In this document: one piece after another, positions 18,462 through 29,733 of the stretch
Layout of the letters: the number at the start of each line of letters is the position of its first letter
Position numbering within the stretch: the stretch's first letter is position 1
Source: Mycobacterium sp.
GTDB taxonomy: Bacteria > Actinomycetota > Actinomycetes > Mycobacteriales > Mycobacteriaceae
Assembly: GCA_003987775.1 (NCBI GenBank)
Contig: RXJD01000008.1
Coordinates: forward strand, 90,830-154,829
DNA: 64,000 nt
Direction: 5' to 3'
Notes under the pieces: model-generated
What the model saw: the letters and a program-made list of their open reading frames with translations, nothing else
The model's database searches: none
Told to the model about the DNA's origin: nothing
Program-made: the position numbers and the translations under genes

Positions 18462-19973
18462 TCAGCAGGTCCTTTCGGTTGTCGGAATGGTGATGTCGCG
18501 CTTCTGGACCTTGCCGGTCGGTCCCTTGGGCAGCTCGTCGACGAGCCAGACCACGCGCGGATATTTGTAGGCGGCGACCCGCTGCTTGACGTGGTCGCGC
18601 AATTGCTCGGCGGTCACCGTGGCGCCCTCCTTCAGGGCGACCGCGGCGCCGACTTCCTCCCCGAGCGAGTCATGCGGGAGGCCGATGACGGCGGCTTCGG
18701 CGACCGCCGGATGCTCGTAGAGCACTTCTTCGATCTCGCGCGGATACACGTTGTAGCCGCCGCGGATGATCAGGTCCTTGATGCGATCGACGATGTAGTA
18801 ACAGCCGTCGTCGTCGACACGCCCGACGTCGCCGGTGTGCAGCCAGCCGTCGTCAGTGATGGTGGCTTGGGTGGCTTCAGGCAGGTTCCAGTAGCCCTTC
18901 ATCACGTTGTGGCCGCGGATCTGGATCTCTCCGGTACCGCCACGGGCGACCTCGACTCCGCTGAGGTCGACGACCCGCATTTCGACGCCGTCGATGGGCG
19001 TGCCGATCGAACCGGGCTTACGTGCGCGGTCAGGATGATTGAAGGCGGCCGCCGAGGAGCTTTCGGAGAGCCCGTACCCTTCGAGAACGGTGCAGCCGAA
19101 CGTCTTCTCGAAGTCGGTGAGAACCTGCACGGGCAGCGCGGCGCCGCCGGACACGCAGGTCCGCAGACTCCGCGTCGCCCCTGCCGGCGCTTCGGCTGCA
19201 GCGCCGAGCAGCGCAGAGTACATGGTCGGCACTCCCTCGAAGATCGTGACGGCGTCGCGCTCGATCACGTCGAGCGCCCTGCGGGGGTCGAAGCGGGGCA
19301 TGAGCGTCAACGTCGCACCCGCGAGCACCGCGCTATTCAGCGCGCCGGTCAAGCCGAATACGTGGAACAGCGGCAGACAACCCATCACCACATCGTCCGG
19401 ACCGATCTTCGCCAGCGTGCGCACCGTGACGTCGGCGTTGTGACCAATGTTGCCGTGAGTCAGCATGGCGCCCTTGGGTTTTCCTGTGGTGCCCGAGGTG
19501 TGCACGATGACGGCCACGTCGTCGGTGCCGCGCTGGACCGGGCTCTGCTGGGCGGGCAGGTCGGCGATCAGGTCGGTCAGTCCGGCGTCGTCAACCAGCC
19601 AGCACCGGGCGCCGACCTCGTCGGCACCGGCGGTGGCCTCCGCGGCGAACGTTGGGGTTGCGAACAGCGCCGCGGCACCGGTGTTGGAAAGGTAGTAGGT
19701 AACCTCGCGGGCCTTGAGCAAGGGGTTCATCGGCACCGCGATGGCGCCCCGGTACATGATCCCGAAGAAGGCGATGGCGTAGGCGGGGGTGTTGGCCAGC
19801 ATCAGCCCCACCCGGTCGCCGGGCTCGATGCCGGCCCGCTCCAACAGCGTCGCCACCCGCGCGGCCGCGGCGTCCAACTGGGCGAAAGTGACCTGCAGGT
19901 CATCGCAGCGCAGCGCGATGCTTTCGGGATAAAGGTCTTTCGACACAACGAGATTGGTGCTTAATGCGGTCAT
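18462..19973 (-). CDS. fadD: Long-chain acyl-CoA ligase (FadD type)
   Basis: 503-residue adenylate-forming enzyme: P-loop HTSGTTGKPKGAML, YGLSESSS, HTGDVGRVDDDGCYYIVDRIKDLI, and the catalytic C-terminal lysine in GPTGKVQKRDI. It activates a fatty acid, or a 3-hydroxy acid released by PhaZ, to CoA thioester. ATG 19973 follows GGAGG; the longer frame upstream lacks family similarity. First gene of the operon with phaC (2-bp gap) and phaZ, so it probably feeds the synthase. Confidence 0.9.
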   Translation of the reverse strand: MTALSTNLVVSKDLYPESIALRCDDLQVTFAQLDAAAARVATLLERAGIEPGDRVGLMLANTPAYAIAFFGIMYRGAIAVPMNPLLKAREVTYYLSNTGAAALFATPTFAAEATAGADEVGARCWLVDDAGLTDLIADLPAQQSPVQRGTDDVAVIVHTSGTTGKPKGAMLTHGNIGHNADVTVRTLAKIGPDDVVMGCLPLFHVFGLTGALNSAVLAGATLTLMPRFDPRRALDVIERDAVTIFEGVPTMYSALLGAAAEAPAGATRSLRTCVSGGAALPVQVLTDFEKTFGCTVLEGYGLSESSSAAAFNHPDRARKPGSIGTPIDGVEMRVVDLSGVEVARGGTGEIQIRGHNVMKGYWNLPEATQATITDDGWLHTGDVGRVDDDGCYYIVDRIKDLIIRGGYNVYPREIEEVLYEHPAVAEAAVIGLPHDSLGEEVGAAVALKEGATVTAEQLRDHVKQRVAAYKYPRVVWLVDELPKGPTGKVQKRDITIPTTERTC

Positions 19974-20040
19974 GGGATGCCTCCGGGGAATGCTGTTCTG
20001 GGCCTGACTCCAGCGTCGTGCCGGCGGCTGCGCACGACAA

Positions 20041-20054
20041 TGTTCGGGCAAACA
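20041..20054. promoter_or_regulatory. Candidate operator between fadD and the PucR-type regulator
   Basis: TGTT-N6-AACA, a short dyad midway between divergent fadD (start 19973) and the regulator (start 20106). Binding by the regulator is inferred from position only. Confidence 0.3.
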
Positions 20055-20093
20055 ACGTCAAGCCTTCTTCGGTGTGACCGCGCACATCGGGCC

Positions 20094-20099
20094 TACAGT
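20094..20099 (+). promoter_or_regulatory. -10 box of a leaderless promoter for the PucR-type regulator
   Basis: TACAGT (TAnnnT) ends 6 bases before the ATG at 20106, so transcription would begin at the start codon. Confidence 0.5.
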
Positions 20100-20105
20100 T
20101 TGTGC

Positions 20106-21296
20106 ATGGCCGTCGGCACCACGGTTGACCCGCACGTCATCGAACTCGGCAGGCTCATGCTGGCCCGCGCCCCGAGTTTGGGTGAAGCCATGGCCGAACA
20201 GCTGTGCCGCGAGATCGACGCGTACAGCGACGGGACCGTCGTGACGAAAGACGAAGTACGCGAAAGCTGCGTCGCGAACCTGACATTCATCTTCGACTCG
20301 CTCGCTGATGATTCCGACGCCGATGCGGACGTAGCGCCCGCCGAGCGCACCGGCACCGCGCGGGCGATCAGCGGTGTGCCATTGCCGGCGGTGATGACCG
20401 CCTACCGCATCGGCTTTCGCTTCATGTGGGAGCAGACCCTCGCCGTGGCACGCGCGGCGGCAATACCCACCGACTCGATCCTCAATGCCACCTCCCGGGT
20501 CTTCTTCGCGCAGGAGAGGTTCACGCAGGCGATGAGCGACGCCTACCGCCAACAACTGACGGTGCAGATCCTGGAACGGGAAGAAGAAAGATCGGCAGTG
20601 GTGGAGGCGTTGCTGACGCGCCGGATGACCGACCGGCAGAGTCTGTGGGAGGCCGCGGACCTGTTACGGCTGCCCACCTCGGGCCCCTACGTGGTGGTGG
20701 CCGCGGTGCTACCCGCGATCGGCAAACTGGGTCTGCCGGCCATCGAGAACAAGCTGTCCGCCCGTGACATCCGGTCGGCCTGGCGACTGCTGCCCGAGCT
20801 TCAGGTCGGCATCGTCCATGTGCGGGAACCGGCCCACACCCTCGACGCTCTTGTCGAGGTGCTCCGGCAGGCCGCCAAAGCACGGGTGGGAATCAGTCCG
20901 CCGTTCCACGAACTGCCCGAGACCGCTGACGCGTTGCGCTACGCGCGGCTCGCGGCGGGGGGCAACTCGCCGGAACTGGTCACCGTTTTCGATGACACAC
21001 CGCTCGCCCTCGCAGCGGTCAGCGCGCCCGAGGTCATGACGCGGATCAGATCGTCGGTGCTGGGACGCCTGGACGCCATGCCAGCCGAGGAACGAGCAGT
21101 CCTGATCGATACCTTCCGGGCGTGGCTGGATGTCGGCGGCTCGGCGAATGACACTGCGGCGCAGATCTATTGCCATCCGAACACGGTGCGGCACCGGCTG
21201 CGCCGCATCGAGGAGCTGACCGGCAGGACACTCACACGTCCCAGGGACGTCGCAGAACTCTGTCTCGCGTTCGAAGTTGAGCAGCGGCTGGATTGA
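20106..21296 (+). CDS. PucR/CdaR-family transcriptional regulator
   Basis: 396 residues: an N-terminal helical domain resembling RsbRD (1-165), a central degenerate GGDEF-like region, and a C-terminal PucR helix-turn-helix (GSANDTAAQIYCHPNTVRHRLRRIEELTG, near 345-375). ATG 20106 is supported by TACAGT six bases upstream. It is divergent from the fadD-phaC-phaZ operon by 132 bp, the usual layout for a local regulator, so control of PHA genes is a reasonable inference. The effector is unknown. Its stop abuts the convergent dehydrogenase gene. Confidence 0.85.
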   Translation: MAVGTTVDPHVIELGRLMLARAPSLGEAMAEQLCREIDAYSDGTVVTKDEVRESCVANLTFIFDSLADDSDADADVAPAERTGTARAISGVPLPAVMTAYRIGFRFMWEQTLAVARAAAIPTDSILNATSRVFFAQERFTQAMSDAYRQQLTVQILEREEERSAVVEALLTRRMTDRQSLWEAADLLRLPTSGPYVVVAAVLPAIGKLGLPAIENKLSARDIRSAWRLLPELQVGIVHVREPAHTLDALVEVLRQAAKARVGISPPFHELPETADALRYARLAAGGNSPELVTVFDDTPLALAAVSAPEVMTRIRSSVLGRLDAMPAEERAVLIDTFRAWLDVGGSANDTAAQIYCHPNTVRHRLRRIEELTGRTLTRPRDVAELCLAFEVEQRLD

Positions 21297-23447
<2,151 letters not shown>

Positions 23448-23450
23448 CCG

Positions 23451-24650
23451 CTAACCGGCGAACGGTGGGCGGGTCATGACCGTGGGACGGACGCCGTATT
23501 TGGGACTTGCGCCGCCCTGACCCATCCCCGGGCCGGCCAGCGGCATGCCGCCGAGCAGGTTGCCGGGCCCTGCGGCGTCGGACGAGGCGGGTGCGAGGTT
23601 CTCCACCACGAGCGGCCCCGAATGTCCGGTCATCGGGTTCGCCCCGGCCCAAGTCGGGGGGACCGACAATTTTCCGATAGACGCGGCGTTACCCAGTCCG
23701 GCCGACGTCGGCCCACCGCCACCGCTGAGCATTCCGCCCAGACCTCCCAGACCCTTGGGAACGGCGGCCGCGGCATCCGGCGCCGCGCCGCCGATCGCTC
23801 CCGTGGTCTTGGCAATCTGCACCCCGAAGTTGGCCATACCGACGCTGAAGTACGGCAAGCCTTCGGTGTTGTACCAGAGGGCGGAGTAGCTGTTATAGCC
23901 GGTAACCAGGGTGCCGAGGTTGTTGGGCAGCGTGTTCTGCCCGCTCAACAGGAACCAGATCTCGGTGAGCACCGGATTGGACTGGATCGACGAAAGGGGC
24001 GACGCCAGACTCTGCAGCTGATTCGGCAATCCGTTGATCAATTGAGTCAGCGTGGACTGCGCGGTACCCGCTGAGCCGACTCCGCTGGTAACCGCGGTGG
24101 CTTGCAGTGCCTGGGCGGCCGGGTTGGCGATCTGAGGTGCCGCGGTGAAGGGCGTCAGCCTGGTCGCTGCCGCGGACTGACCCGCGTATCCGTACATGGC
24201 GGTGGCGTCCTGTGCCCACATCTGGCCGTACTGCGCCTCGTTGGCCGCGATGGCACTGGCGTTCTGGCCCAGCACGTTGGTGTTCAGCAACTGCGTCAGC
24301 TCAACACGATTGGCCGCCACCAGCGGCGAGGGCACCGTCGCAGCGATCGCGGTCTCGTACGCCGCCGCGGCCAGTCGGGCCTGTGTGGCCGCTTGTTCGG
24401 CTTGCTCCGCGGTCGTGCTCAGCCAGGCCAGGTAGGGTATGGCGGCCCGTGCCATCAGTGCCGACGCCGGCCCCAGCCACTCTTCCCCGCTCAGTGTGGC
24501 CAGCACCTTGTCATACCCGCTTGCAGCCGAATTGAGTTCTGCTGCAAGCGCACTCCAGGCCGCTGCCGCACTCATTAGTGGGCCTGACCCCGGGCCCGAA
24601 TACATCAACGCCGAGTTGATCTCCGGCGGTATAGCTCCAAAATCCAGCAT
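23451..24650 (-). CDS. PPE family protein, PPE-SVP subfamily
   Basis: 399 residues. PPE domain 1-180 starts LDFGAIPPEINSALMYSGPG with the W-x-G turn at Trp58-Gly60; the SVPPTW signature lies at about 329 and the end reads KYGVRPTVMTRPPFAG. PPE proteins are exported by ESX secretion systems, usually with a PE partner; no PE gene is next to it. It is third in a run of three PPE genes (28 bp after the previous one), headed by a ferredoxin gene. The antisense long frames over this gene are shadows. Confidence 0.92.
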   Translation of the reverse strand: MLDFGAIPPEINSALMYSGPGSGPLMSAAAAWSALAAELNSAASGYDKVLATLSGEEWLGPASALMARAAIPYLAWLSTTAEQAEQAATQARLAAAAYETAIAATVPSPLVAANRVELTQLLNTNVLGQNASAIAANEAQYGQMWAQDATAMYGYAGQSAAATRLTPFTAAPQIANPAAQALQATAVTSGVGSAGTAQSTLTQLINGLPNQLQSLASPLSSIQSNPVLTEIWFLLSGQNTLPNNLGTLVTGYNSYSALWYNTEGLPYFSVGMANFGVQIAKTTGAIGGAAPDAAAAVPKGLGGLGGMLSGGGGPTSAGLGNAASIGKLSVPPTWAGANPMTGHSGPLVVENLAPASSDAAGPGNLLGGMPLAGPGMGQGGASPKYGVRPTVMTRPPFAG

Positions 24651-24678
24651 GTTGACCCCTTATCTGTTCCTGGTCGCT

Positions 24679-25851
24679 TCATCCGGCCGACGGCGGGCGG
24701 GTTACCACCTTGTAGCGCAGCCCGTACTTGTGGACATAGCCTGCGGTTCGTCGTCCTCCGGCCCCGGTAGGCATCCCACCGAGCACGGTGTTGCCCGTTC
24801 CCGATGTCGAAGTGGTTTGGAGGGAAATATCTTTCGCAACGACGGACGGATTGGCTGCTGGCGACGAAGAGGCCCAGTTGGGTGGAACCGACAGCGTCCC
24901 GACCTTGCCTGCCTGACCCGCACTCGCCGACGCGGCGCCACCGGACCCCAGATGGGCGAACTGTGGCGTCGGGTACCAGGCGCCGCCACCTCCGGCCGTC
25001 GTTCCCCCGGGTCCGAACGTCAAAGTCTGGTCGAGGTTGTAGCCGTGGTAGCCCGTTCCGTAGGCGTTATAAATCTGCAAGAGGTTGTGGAACCACGTGT
25101 AGTACGTGGCCTGGTTGATGCCGGAGGTATTCCACGCGGTGGGTATCTCGTTCAACGGCCACGGCAACGCCGATGGGTTTGTCATGAAATCCGTGAGAAG
25201 CTGCTGCAACGACTGGGGCGCGGTGGTCGCCGAACCCGTCGACGCGACCATCTGGGCGGAGTTCCCGGCCGGCGTCGCGACGGCCTGCGCAACCGCGACG
25301 TTCTGACCCCCAATTGCATTGGGGGCCGTCGTATTCGGCGGCGATGTGAACGGAGTCAGGTCCCGGGCGGTCGCCGACGCGGACGCGTAACCGTACATTG
25401 CGGCGGCATCTTGGGCCCACATCTCCATGTACTGGGCCTCGGTGGCCGCGATCGCCGGAGTATTCTGGCCGAAGAAGTTCGTCGCGATCAGCGTCATCAG
25501 CAGAATTCGGTTGGCTGCCACTATATTTGGAGGAACCGTCATCGCAAACGCTGCCTCGAAGGCACCGGCGGCCAGCCGCGCCTGACTGGCAGTCTGTTCG
25601 GCCAGCGCCGCCGCCGCACCGAGCCAGCTGACATACGGGGCGACCGCAGACATCATCGCAGCCGACGCGGGCCCAACCCACGGGGCGCTGTTCAGCTCCG
25701 AGAGTTTGGAGCTGTAGCCGGCCGCTGCGGTGTCCAATTCTGCGGCCAGTTCGTCCCAAGCCGCCGCGGCCAGCACCATCGGCTCTGCTCCCGGCCCGGA
25801 ATACATCCGGCCGGAGTTGATTTCGGGCGGCAACGCACCGAAGTCGAACAC
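24679..25851 (-). CDS. PPE family protein, PPE-SVP subfamily
   Basis: 390 residues. The PPE domain starts [21 protein letters not shown] and SVPPNW lies near 321; the C-terminus ([17 protein letters not shown]) echoes the neighbouring PPE gene, so the two are probably a duplication. The GTG at 25851 was chosen because AGGGGG lies 6-8 bases upstream and it places the PPE motif at residues 8-10 as usual; the frame is open to 25929. Middle gene of the ferredoxin-PPE operon. Confidence 0.92.
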   Translation of the reverse strand: MFDFGALPPEINSGRMYSGPGAEPMVLAAAAWDELAAELDTAAAGYSSKLSELNSAPWVGPASAAMMSAVAPYVSWLGAAAALAEQTASQARLAAGAFEAAFAMTVPPNIVAANRILLMTLIATNFFGQNTPAIAATEAQYMEMWAQDAAAMYGYASASATARDLTPFTSPPNTTAPNAIGGQNVAVAQAVATPAGNSAQMVASTGSATTAPQSLQQLLTDFMTNPSALPWPLNEIPTAWNTSGINQATYYTWFHNLLQIYNAYGTGYHGYNLDQTLTFGPGGTTAGGGGAWYPTPQFAHLGSGGAASASAGQAGKVGTLSVPPNWASSSPAANPSVVAKDISLQTTSTSGTGNTVLGGMPTGAGGRRTAGYVHKYGLRYKVVTRPPSAG

Positions 25852-25891
25852 CTGATCCCCCTCGTAGCACTGTTCTGCACCAAAACCGGAT

Positions 25892-26914
25892 TCAGTCACC
25901 GTGTTCCGTTGTTGTCGTGTGCCACCCACCGGCGTGCCGCGCGAGCTGCGGATCCGCGACGTGGACCAGATGGATCGGCTCGCAGACCCAGCCCCGCGGC
26001 AGTGGCTCCGCGGCAGGGGCGGCGGTCTCCGTGATCCAAATCGGCGGTACAGTCAGGCGCCCCAGGGGTTTTCCCCGACCGAGAGCGGCGGCGCAGTGGC
26101 CCGCACTCCCGGGGCCCGGTGAGAGGCACGCCAATGCCGCCGCCTTGTTGAGTCCATTCAGATAGAAGATCGCGAAGTCGGACGGGGCGCTCAGGGACGC
26201 CAGCCTGGACAGAGAGGCTGTGATCGGCGACAGCGTCACGTCGAAGGAAGCCAGCGGCGACCGGCAGAGCGCACGCAGCGCATCGGGAATCGTCGCGATC
26301 ACCTGGCACCCAGCCGAGATGATCTCCGGACCTACCCGCAGCGCCCAGGCGCGAGAAGGCGGGCAGGAGACACCGCCTTGCGCGGTCGACACGGGCGTCC
26401 CGCCGGGCGGCGGGGTGAACGGAGTCAATACCGCGGCTTCGGCCGACGCACGGGCGTAGGCATACATTGCATTGGCGTTTGTCGTCCACATCTGCTCGTA
26501 CGCCGCGTCGATATCCGCGATCGCCGGACTCGTTTGGCCCAGGCAATTGGTCGCGGACAAGGAGAGCCGATGCGCGCGGTTCGCGCTGATGTCGTCCGGG
26601 TGCACCATCGCCGCGAAGGCCGACTCGTGGGCGGTCGCCGCCGCCGAGGCCCGGGTAGCCGCCTGCTCGGCTTGGGTCGCGGTGAGCGCGAGCCACCTCA
26701 GGTACGGTGTGGCGGCATCGCGCATCGCGATCGCCGCGGCGCCTTTCCATTCCTCTGCGAGCGTCGCGGTCGCCTCACGGCAATATGCCACCGTCTCCGA
26801 GAGATTCGCCGCCAGCCGGCCCCAGGCATCGGCGGCCTGCAACAATGATTCCGATCCGGGACCGGAATGCATTCGGCCGGAATTGATCTCCGGCGCCTGC
26901 CTCCCGAAATCCAT
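25892..26914 (-). CDS. Atypical, cysteine-rich PPE family protein
   Basis: 340 residues. The N-terminus keeps the PPE layout ([20 protein letters not shown]) but the PPE tripeptide is APE; the turn EEWKG is present and a weak SVP-like motif reads LTVPPIW. It has eight cysteines (YCR, NCL, SCP, GCQ, LCR, ACL, HCA, VCE), very unusual for this family. It ends [11 protein letters not shown]. It starts 2 bp after the ferredoxin stop, so the two are translationally coupled. It is either a diverging PPE or one adapted to metal or disulfide chemistry. Confidence 0.85.
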   Translation of the reverse strand: MDFGRQAPEINSGRMHSGPGSESLLQAADAWGRLAANLSETVAYCREATATLAEEWKGAAAIAMRDAATPYLRWLALTATQAEQAATRASAAATAHESAFAAMVHPDDISANRAHRLSLSATNCLGQTSPAIADIDAAYEQMWTTNANAMYAYARASAEAAVLTPFTPPPGGTPVSTAQGGVSCPPSRAWALRVGPEIISAGCQVIATIPDALRALCRSPLASFDVTLSPITASLSRLASLSAPSDFAIFYLNGLNKAAALACLSPGPGSAGHCAAALGRGKPLGRLTVPPIWITETAAPAAEPLPRGWVCEPIHLVHVADPQLARHAGGWHTTTTEHGD

Positions 26915-26916
26915 CC

Positions 26917-27246
26917 CTAGCCCTGGTGAGTTGAGCCGGAGCGCAGGCTCTTGACGGCGTCGGGATCGTTTTCGGTCACTCCGACTTTCGCCGCACCGCC
27001 CGGTGATCCGAGGTCCGCAAAAAAAGCAGCGTTGATCTGAAGGTACTGACTGAACTCGGCGGGCAAATCTTCTTCGTAACTGATGGAATCGACCGGGCAT
27101 ACCGGTTCGCAGGCACCGCAGTCAACGCACTCGTCAGGGTGGATGTAAAGCATCCGGAGGCCCTCGTATATGCAGTCGACAGGGCATTCCTCCACGCATG
27201 CCTTGTCCTTGATGTCGACGCAGGGTTCAGCTATCACGTATGTCAC
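26917..27246 (-). CDS. 7Fe ferredoxin ([3Fe-4S][4Fe-4S])
   Basis: 109 residues. Cys9, Cys17 and Cys50 fit the [3Fe-4S] site and Cys21, Cys40, Cys43 and Cys46 the [4Fe-4S] site of Azotobacter-type 7Fe ferredoxins, with an extra Cys25; the C-terminal half is the usual FdxA/FdxC extension. GTG 27246 has GGGAGGAA upstream; the longer frame to 27333 reads through non-coding sequence. First gene of the operon with three PPE genes. Possible redox partner of the nearby P450 or APS reductase, but not shown. Confidence 0.92.
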   Translation of the reverse strand: MTYVIAEPCVDIKDKACVEECPVDCIYEGLRMLYIHPDECVDCGACEPVCPVDSISYEEDLPAEFSQYLQINAAFFADLGSPGGAAKVGVTENDPDAVKSLRSGSTHQG

Positions 27247-27577
27247 TAATGTTCCTCCCCACTTATTGCTGAACGGCAAGTTCGGCAGGTCTGTTGCGGG
27301 CTCAACGCCTTCGCGGCGGCCGATAGCGGCCAAGGAGAAATAGCGTCACACCGCAACAGAATTCGGCGCGTCCCTGTGCCGATCATGGCTCCGATTCTTC
27401 CGCGAAGGATCGGGCGGCAGTAGAGGGTCTGATGTTGTGGAGTCACACGGTTGTGTTGTGTCAGTTCGACTGCGCCGCATAACGGGTGGCTCCACCGGAA
27501 CCGTTCACGAGATTGCCCTGCGATAAAGCGCAGCGTCTTGCCAGCTCATTACAAGCTAATTGTGATTTGGTGGAAAC
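27247..27577. promoter_or_regulatory. Divergent intergenic region between ferredoxin and LysR genes
   Basis: 331 bp without a credible gene. It holds a 10-bp inverted repeat TCTGTTGCGG/CCGCAACAGA (27290-27299 and 27351-27360), an imperfect dyad around CGC (27391-27413), and near the LysR start ACAA-N5-TTGT inside an AT-rich patch, a LysR-type half-site pattern. No clean -10/-35 pair was found. Confidence 0.45.
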
Positions 27578-28555
27578 ATGGCGTTAAGTTCCTACATGCC
27601 CGAACTCGCCTCGTTCGAAGTTCTATTGGCTATCGCGGAGACCGGCAGTCTCGGTGGAGCTGCCCGCGAACTCGGAATGACCCAGCAGGGGGTATCCAGA
27701 CGGCTTGCCTCGATGGAAGCCCAGGCAGGCGTGGCTTTAGCCGTTCGGACGACGCGTGGCTCGGATCTCACGCCCGCAGGAGTCGTCGTCGCCGAGTGGG
27801 CCGCCCGCCTACTCGACGTCGCCCGCGACATCGACGCCGGCCTCGGCTCCCTCCGCGAAGGGCGTCGCCAGCGGATCAAGGTGGCGGCCAGCCAGACGAT
27901 AGCCGAGCACCTCATGCCCCATTGGCTGCTGTCTCTGCAGGCCGCGAACAGTCATGGCGACGCCGCCCCACAGGTGATTTTGACCGCCACCACCAGCGAG
28001 CAGGCCATCGCGTCGGTCCGGCACGGCGCCGTCGATCTTGGCTTCGTCGAAAAGCCAGGTCCATTAACGGGATTGGGTAGCTGCGTGGTGGGACACGACG
28101 AACTGGTCGTGGTAGTGCCGCCGAGCCACAAATGGGCTCGGCGATCACCGGTCATCAGCGCCCTCGAGTTGGCCCAGACACCGCTGGTTTGCCGTGAACC
28201 CCATTCCGGTATCCGCGATTCACTCACTGTGGCGCTGCTTCATGTGCTCGGCGACAACCTGCGGCAGCCGCCGCCGGTGCTCGAACTATCCTCGGCAGCA
28301 GCGGTTCGTGCTGCCGTCCTGGCCGGTGCGGGACCGGCGGCTATGAGCCGGCTGGCCGTGGGCGACGATCTCGCGGTGGGCCGATTGCGTGCCATTGCCG
28401 TGCCCGAACTCGATCTGGGACGGCAACTTCGTGCGGTCTGGGTGGGCGGACGGACTCCCCCCGCCGGCGCCATACGGACGCTGCTGGGCCACATCAGTAG
28501 CCTCCGTTGGGAGCAACCGGCATCAGCTGACGAGCTGACTCTGGAAAGGACCTAG
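27578..28555 (+). CDS. LysR-family transcriptional regulator (CysL/CbbR-like)
   Basis: 325 residues. The winged HTH is at about 8-65 (LLAIAETGSLGGAARELGMTQQGVSRRLASME), followed by the two-lobed substrate-binding domain (IKVAASQTIAEHLMPHWL, VDLGFVEKP, DELVVVVPPSHKWA). It resembles regulators of sulfate assimilation or carbon fixation (CysL, CbbR). Convergent with cysH across 24 bp and upstream of the NarK gene, it may control these assimilation genes or the divergent ferredoxin operon. Start ATG 27578; ATG 27596 is possible. Confidence 0.88.
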   Translation: MALSSYMPELASFEVLLAIAETGSLGGAARELGMTQQGVSRRLASMEAQAGVALAVRTTRGSDLTPAGVVVAEWAARLLDVARDIDAGLGSLREGRRQRIKVAASQTIAEHLMPHWLLSLQAANSHGDAAPQVILTATTSEQAIASVRHGAVDLGFVEKPGPLTGLGSCVVGHDELVVVVPPSHKWARRSPVISALELAQTPLVCREPHSGIRDSLTVALLHVLGDNLRQPPPVLELSSAAAVRAAVLAGAGPAAMSRLAVGDDLAVGRLRAIAVPELDLGRQLRAVWVGGRTPPAGAIRTLLGHISSLRWEQPASADELTLERT

Positions 28556-28579
28556 CAGGCGACTCCTGCCGGTGCGAGC

Positions 28580-29311
28580 TTAGGAAAGGTGCAAACCGCA
28601 TTCGGTCTTGCTTCGTCCCTGCCAGCGCCCGCTGCGGGGATCGGCCCCCACCGCCGGCCTGGCGGTGCACGGCTCGCAGCCAATGGACAAATAGCCCTCA
28701 TCCACCAGCGGGTTCACCCATACATTGTTCTCGGCGATGTAGTTCTGGACATCCTGATCGGTCCATGCAGCCAGCGGATTGACCTTCACCAGGTGAAATA
28801 CCTCGTCAAAGGAGATCAGCGGGGCGTTGGCGCGAGACGGCGCCTCCACCCGGCGCAGCCCGCTCACCCACGCGGAGAATCCGCGCAGCGCCCTGGCCAA
28901 CGGGACAACCTTGCGCAGCCGACAGCATTCGTTGGGGTCGCGGGCGAACAGATCGCTACCCATCAACTCGTCCTGCTCGGCCACGGTGTGCGCGGGCGTG
29001 ATGTTCAGGAGCCCGATGTCGTAGCGGGCATCGATCGCATCACGACTGCCTATGGTTTCCGCGAAGTGGTAACCGGTGTCCAGGAATATGACCGGAACTC
29101 CTGGGCGGACCTTGACGGCGTGATCGATCAGCACGGCGTCCTGCATGTTCGAGGCGACGACGTAGTCGCACGAAGACTGCCCATCGACTTCCGTTGCACC
29201 GCCGAAGGTCTCGTCCGTCCAGCGCAACAGATCGGCAGCGCCGGCACCGGCCAGCTCCGCCGCCCCCCGGTCGGCCAGCTCACGCAGCCGGACCTCATTG
29301 CGATCGTTCAC
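28580..29311 (-). CDS. cysH: Assimilatory adenylylsulfate (APS) reductase
   Basis: 243 residues. Reduces APS to sulfite using thioredoxin. The [4Fe-4S] ligands are the pair Cys129-Cys130 (NECCRLRKV) and Cys212/Cys215 (GCEPCT), the mark of APS rather than PAPS reductases; the catalytic C-terminal Cys238 is in ECGLHLS. The usual partner cysDN genes are absent here, so this may be an extra copy. Convergent with the LysR-type gene. Confidence 0.92.
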   Translation of the reverse strand: MNDRNEVRLRELADRGAAELAGAGAADLLRWTDETFGGATEVDGQSSCDYVVASNMQDAVLIDHAVKVRPGVPVIFLDTGYHFAETIGSRDAIDARYDIGLLNITPAHTVAEQDELMGSDLFARDPNECCRLRKVVPLARALRGFSAWVSGLRRVEAPSRANAPLISFDEVFHLVKVNPLAAWTDQDVQNYIAENNVWVNPLVDEGYLSIGCEPCTARPAVGADPRSGRWQGRSKTECGLHLS

Positions 29312-29733
29312 AGCCGACTCATTCCGTCGCCCCCGTTATGAATGCGCTTCTGAAGCAGAGTTTTCCAGTCTCCCGGAGCTCAATGGCCCGGCGCGCTCCT
29401 TCATCAGGGCCATGACTTCAATCCTGCCCCGCCGGAATCGATTTCAGTAGAGATTGGCAGTTGTGACCCCACACGAATGAGTTGTGACCGCATGGCTGTC
29501 GAAGTCTGATGAATGGCAGTACCACGTCCAGGGCAAGCGATATTCAAAATTGCTACTGCACAACGTATTTCATTCATTCGCTGCGGAGCGCGCGACTTTA
29601 CCGCCCCCTCCCTTCAGCAACTCTTCAGGTATTGCCCAGCAGTTTGCAGCCTCGAAATCCGCGTCATGACGCCACCGGCCTGGCAACCTGGTTTCTCGAT
29701 GCCGTTACACCAGCGGGGAATTCGAGGATTGTG
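29312..29733. other. Intergenic region upstream of cysH and the NarK gene
   Basis: 422 bp, less GC-rich than its surroundings, with no frame showing coding bias. The only pattern seen is a direct repeat GTTGTGACC at 29460-29468 and 29481-29489, exactly 21 bp apart, on the same face of the helix, a possible activator site. Stop codons break the region into short frames of about 60-75 codons that are not convincing. Confidence 0.4.

Noticed and set aside
24439-26034. 531-codon plus-strand frame across the PPE genes
   Set aside because: Spans two real PPE genes antisense, Arg/Gly-rich with no domain; an artefact of GC bias.
27437-27456. TGTG-GAGT-CACA as a CRP site near the LysR-type gene
   Set aside because: Spacing of four between half-sites does not fit the GTG-N8-CAC CRP motif.
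29484-29669. 61-codon frame upstream of the NarK gene
   Set aside because: No third-position GC bias, no homology I recognise, and it lies in an AT-richer intergenic stretch.
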